Shown one piece after another: positions 62,577 through 64,000 of a stretch of 64,000 nucleotides of DNA (its first letter is position 1; every line of letters begins with the position of its first letter). This stretch comes from Paenibacillus doosanensis. Lineage in GTDB: Bacteria; Bacillota; Bacilli; Paenibacillales; NBRC-103111. Below the pieces are notes generated by a model, which ran no database searches, was not told the DNA's origin, and saw only the letters and a program-made list of their open reading frames with translations. The translations under genes and the position numbers were made by a program. The stretch lies in assembly GCF_025060755.1 (NCBI RefSeq), contig NZ_JANYUY010000033.1, positions 1 to 64,000 of the forward strand. The letters run 5' to 3'.

Positions 62577-63413
62577 TCACTTTTCCCAACCCGCAATCGA
62601 TTCGTCAAAAGCACGATTAGCCTCCAAGTGAATATAACGAAGCAATGCCACAAGATCAGTCAAACGCTTTTCATTTGAAAGATAGTATCGCTCAGGAAGA
62701 CGTCGTTTTATATTAATAGCTTCATAGATGAGTTCATGCCACTGCTGCGGAATAATTGTAATCCCATAATAACCGGCTTCAACCTTGCTCTTGATATCAT
62801 GCTCTTTTAATGTGTATAGCTGCCGCAGCATGCCAAGCGCACACCATTCGACGGCTTCATCCGACTGTCTGGTAACCTCTTGGTCGGATAAGTTATTTAC
62901 AGTCAAATGCTTATCTAATCTATTGATCCAGCTAACCCAGTAGGTATTTAAATTTTCAATGACGTATTTGGCCAATGGTTTAATTCCTGTCTCATAATGT
63001 AAAGATTGAGTAGAGCCGTATACTTTAATGCCGTGATTTTTGAGAATCCACCATGTGATTGGGTTGATATCGGAACCAAAACCGTCGGTATGCACTTGTT
63101 TATTATAGTAGGTTATTAACGAACTGATTTCATCCTGCGGTTTTCCAATATCGCTGGCGAGCAGATAAGCCCCCATAATATCAATCTGGGGAAACTCGTC
63201 TTCAAGCTTTTTATGGGCTGCCGAGATTGTCTCTATATCGGACATAGCGGGCGGATTTCGAAGAGTCGCAATGAAATCGATATCGCTGGAGCCTTCAATA
63301 TAATCTCCCAATGCAACCGAACCGTATAAATACATAGAATCGATATTCGAATGCTTTATGTCCAAATAGTTACATAGCATACTCATAGCTTTTTCAACTA
63401 CTTGCGGTATCAT
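62577..63413 (-). CDS. Nucleotidyltransferase, aminoglycoside adenylyltransferase-like
   Basis: 278 residues. The nucleotidyltransferase motif YLYGSVALGDYIEGSSDIDF (GS-x-DxD type) lies at about residue 28, followed by a C-terminal all-helical domain (WCALGMLRQLYTLKEHD, WHELIYEAINIKRRLP) as in ANT(9)/ANT(3'')-like enzymes and DUF4111 proteins. It may adenylylate an aminoglycoside or be a housekeeping relative; resistance cannot be concluded. Base composition is visibly more AT-rich than its surroundings. ATG at 63413 behind AAGGGGG. Confidence 0.8.
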   Translation of the reverse strand: MIPQVVEKAMSMLCNYLDIKHSNIDSMYLYGSVALGDYIEGSSDIDFIATLRNPPAMSDIETISAAHKKLEDEFPQIDIMGAYLLASDIGKPQDEISSLITYYNKQVHTDGFGSDINPITWWILKNHGIKVYGSTQSLHYETGIKPLAKYVIENLNTYWVSWINRLDKHLTVNNLSDQEVTRQSDEAVEWCALGMLRQLYTLKEHDIKSKVEAGYYGITIIPQQWHELIYEAINIKRRLPERYYLSNEKRLTDLVALLRYIHLEANRAFDESIAGWEK

Positions 63414-63492
63414 AATTAGCCCCCTTCAGATAAAAACGTGGTGAATAAGTGGACGGATAGCCGATAAAGAGCTGCTCTTTTCACCACCCTCT

Positions 63493-63532
63493 AAAAAAAA
63501 CCAGCCAAACGCAACAAAAGGTTTGACTGGTT
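63493..63532 (-). terminator. Terminator of the aadK-like gene
   Basis: AACCAGTCAAAC/GTTTGGCTGGTT (63532-63521 with 63510-63499, one mismatch) followed by eight T on the minus strand. Confidence 0.88.
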
Positions 63533-63556
63533 TTGCCCGTTACATCATGAGAACGA

Positions 63557-64000
63557 TTACATCTCTTTCGCATCGGGGCTCAAATGCTTCACCCGCATCA
63601 AGTACGCAGTGACATTGCGGTCATCGTCAAGCGGATAATCGAATTGCAGACGGTCCGCAACCTCCGCCGCCGTACTGCGGAATAAATCCGCTGCGGCGAA
63701 CAAAGCCCGCCATACATCGTCGTAAGTACCCTGCGGGTACGTGGACATCAGGGCCTGCCAGGTCAGCTTCGGCAGATGCTTTTCCAGAAACTTGCCGTTC
63801 TTCCCCACACTGAGAGAAAAATCGGTATCGACGCCGACCTTCCACTCCAGCATCTTGATCAGCATCGGCCTTACATTGTTGTTCAAATGGTCCATGGCAT
63901 AAGTCATTTCTTGCCGCCATAAGCCTTTGGCCACATAGGTGGACACCCACCAGAACTCGTTGCAGCAATCCGCGTAAAATGCGGCCGACGGACGCCTCAC
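63557..64000 (-). CDS. aadK: Aminoglycoside 6-adenylyltransferase, C-terminal part (cut by window edge)
   Basis: The frame runs off the window at 64000, so about the last 147 residues are visible. They match the AadK/ANT(6) C-terminus: FYADCCNEFWWVSTYVAKGL WRQEM, LIKMLEWKVGVDTDFSLSVG KNGKFLEKHLP, STYPQGTYDDVWRALFAAAD LFR and NVTAYLMRVKHLSPDAKEM. The enzyme adenylylates streptomycin at position 6. The catalytic N-terminal domain lies outside, so activity cannot be judged. Confidence 0.9.
   Translation of the reverse strand: MRRPSAAFYADCCNEFWWVSTYVAKGLWRQEMTYAMDHLNNNVRPMLIKMLEWKVGVDTDFSLSVGKNGKFLEKHLPKLTWQALMSTYPQGTYDDVWRALFAAADLFRSTAAEVADRLQFDYPLDDDRNVTAYLMRVKHLSPDAKEM

Overview
The window looks like a chromosomal segment of a spore-forming, moderately GC-rich Firmicute of the Paenibacillus type. 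The evidence is a spore-germination (Ger) receptor fragment, a Cse60-like sporulation protein, a GerMN lipoprotein, a cell-wall amidase with a copper-amine-oxidase-like stalk, a CymR/Rex style regulatory background, AGGAGG ribosome binding sites with many GTG/TTG starts, and numerous ABC transporters with lipoprotein substrate-binding proteins. Species assignment is inference.

Layout. 1-2936: an IS1380-type element whose left terminal repeat starts at base 1. Its transposase is frameshifted, and it has cut a gerB-type permease just upstream of an intact gerC lipoprotein gene. 2955-9506: a TerC-family membrane protein, then a tripartite tricarboxylate transporter (tctC-tctB-tctA) divergent from a CitA/CitB-type two-component system. 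9607-16569: a TVP38-type membrane protein with an in-frame TAG, then cydA-cydB and a single-ORF CydD-CydC fusion behind a Rex/Fnr-like operator. 16685-22718: xpt, YdeI-like and GNAT genes, a SulP anion transporter with a cysteine-less ArsR regulator and a 37-residue membrane protein, then an aldo/keto reductase.

22736-35204: a one-direction cluster of LysR regulator, three flavin-dependent (LLM) monooxygenases, a peptide-type ABC transporter with a fused double ATPase, a DinB-fold protein and an M20 amidohydrolase. It resembles gene sets that strip sulfur or nitrogen from N-acylated organic compounds. 35456-37214: small sporulation/membrane proteins and a radical SAM protein.

37242-46302: a sugar island. 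It holds an FGGY gluconokinase-like gene, a TIM-barrel sugar isomerase, and an operon of FucI-like isomerase, split transketolase and FGGY kinase, a set reminiscent of apulose-phosphate catabolism. It also holds remnants of a Gfo/Idh oxidoreductase and of a sugar-binding lipoprotein. Two near-identical 167-bp dispersed repeats with conserved potential stems bracket the transketolase operon.

46303-53278: a Dabb protein, ctaB, the amidase-GerMN pair, small proteins and an MFS drug exporter. 53297-59493: a DeoR-controlled operon with a TarJ-like polyol-phosphate dehydrogenase, a UgpABE-type transporter and a glycerophosphodiesterase, which fits scavenging of teichoic-acid or phospholipid breakdown products. 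59655-64000: a histidine phosphatase coupled to a CTG-initiated nitrilase-family gene, a decayed ADP-ribosylglycohydrolase, small hypothetical genes, and two aminoglycoside-nucleotidyltransferase-like genes, the second cut by the window edge. No tRNA, rRNA or CRISPR array was seen.
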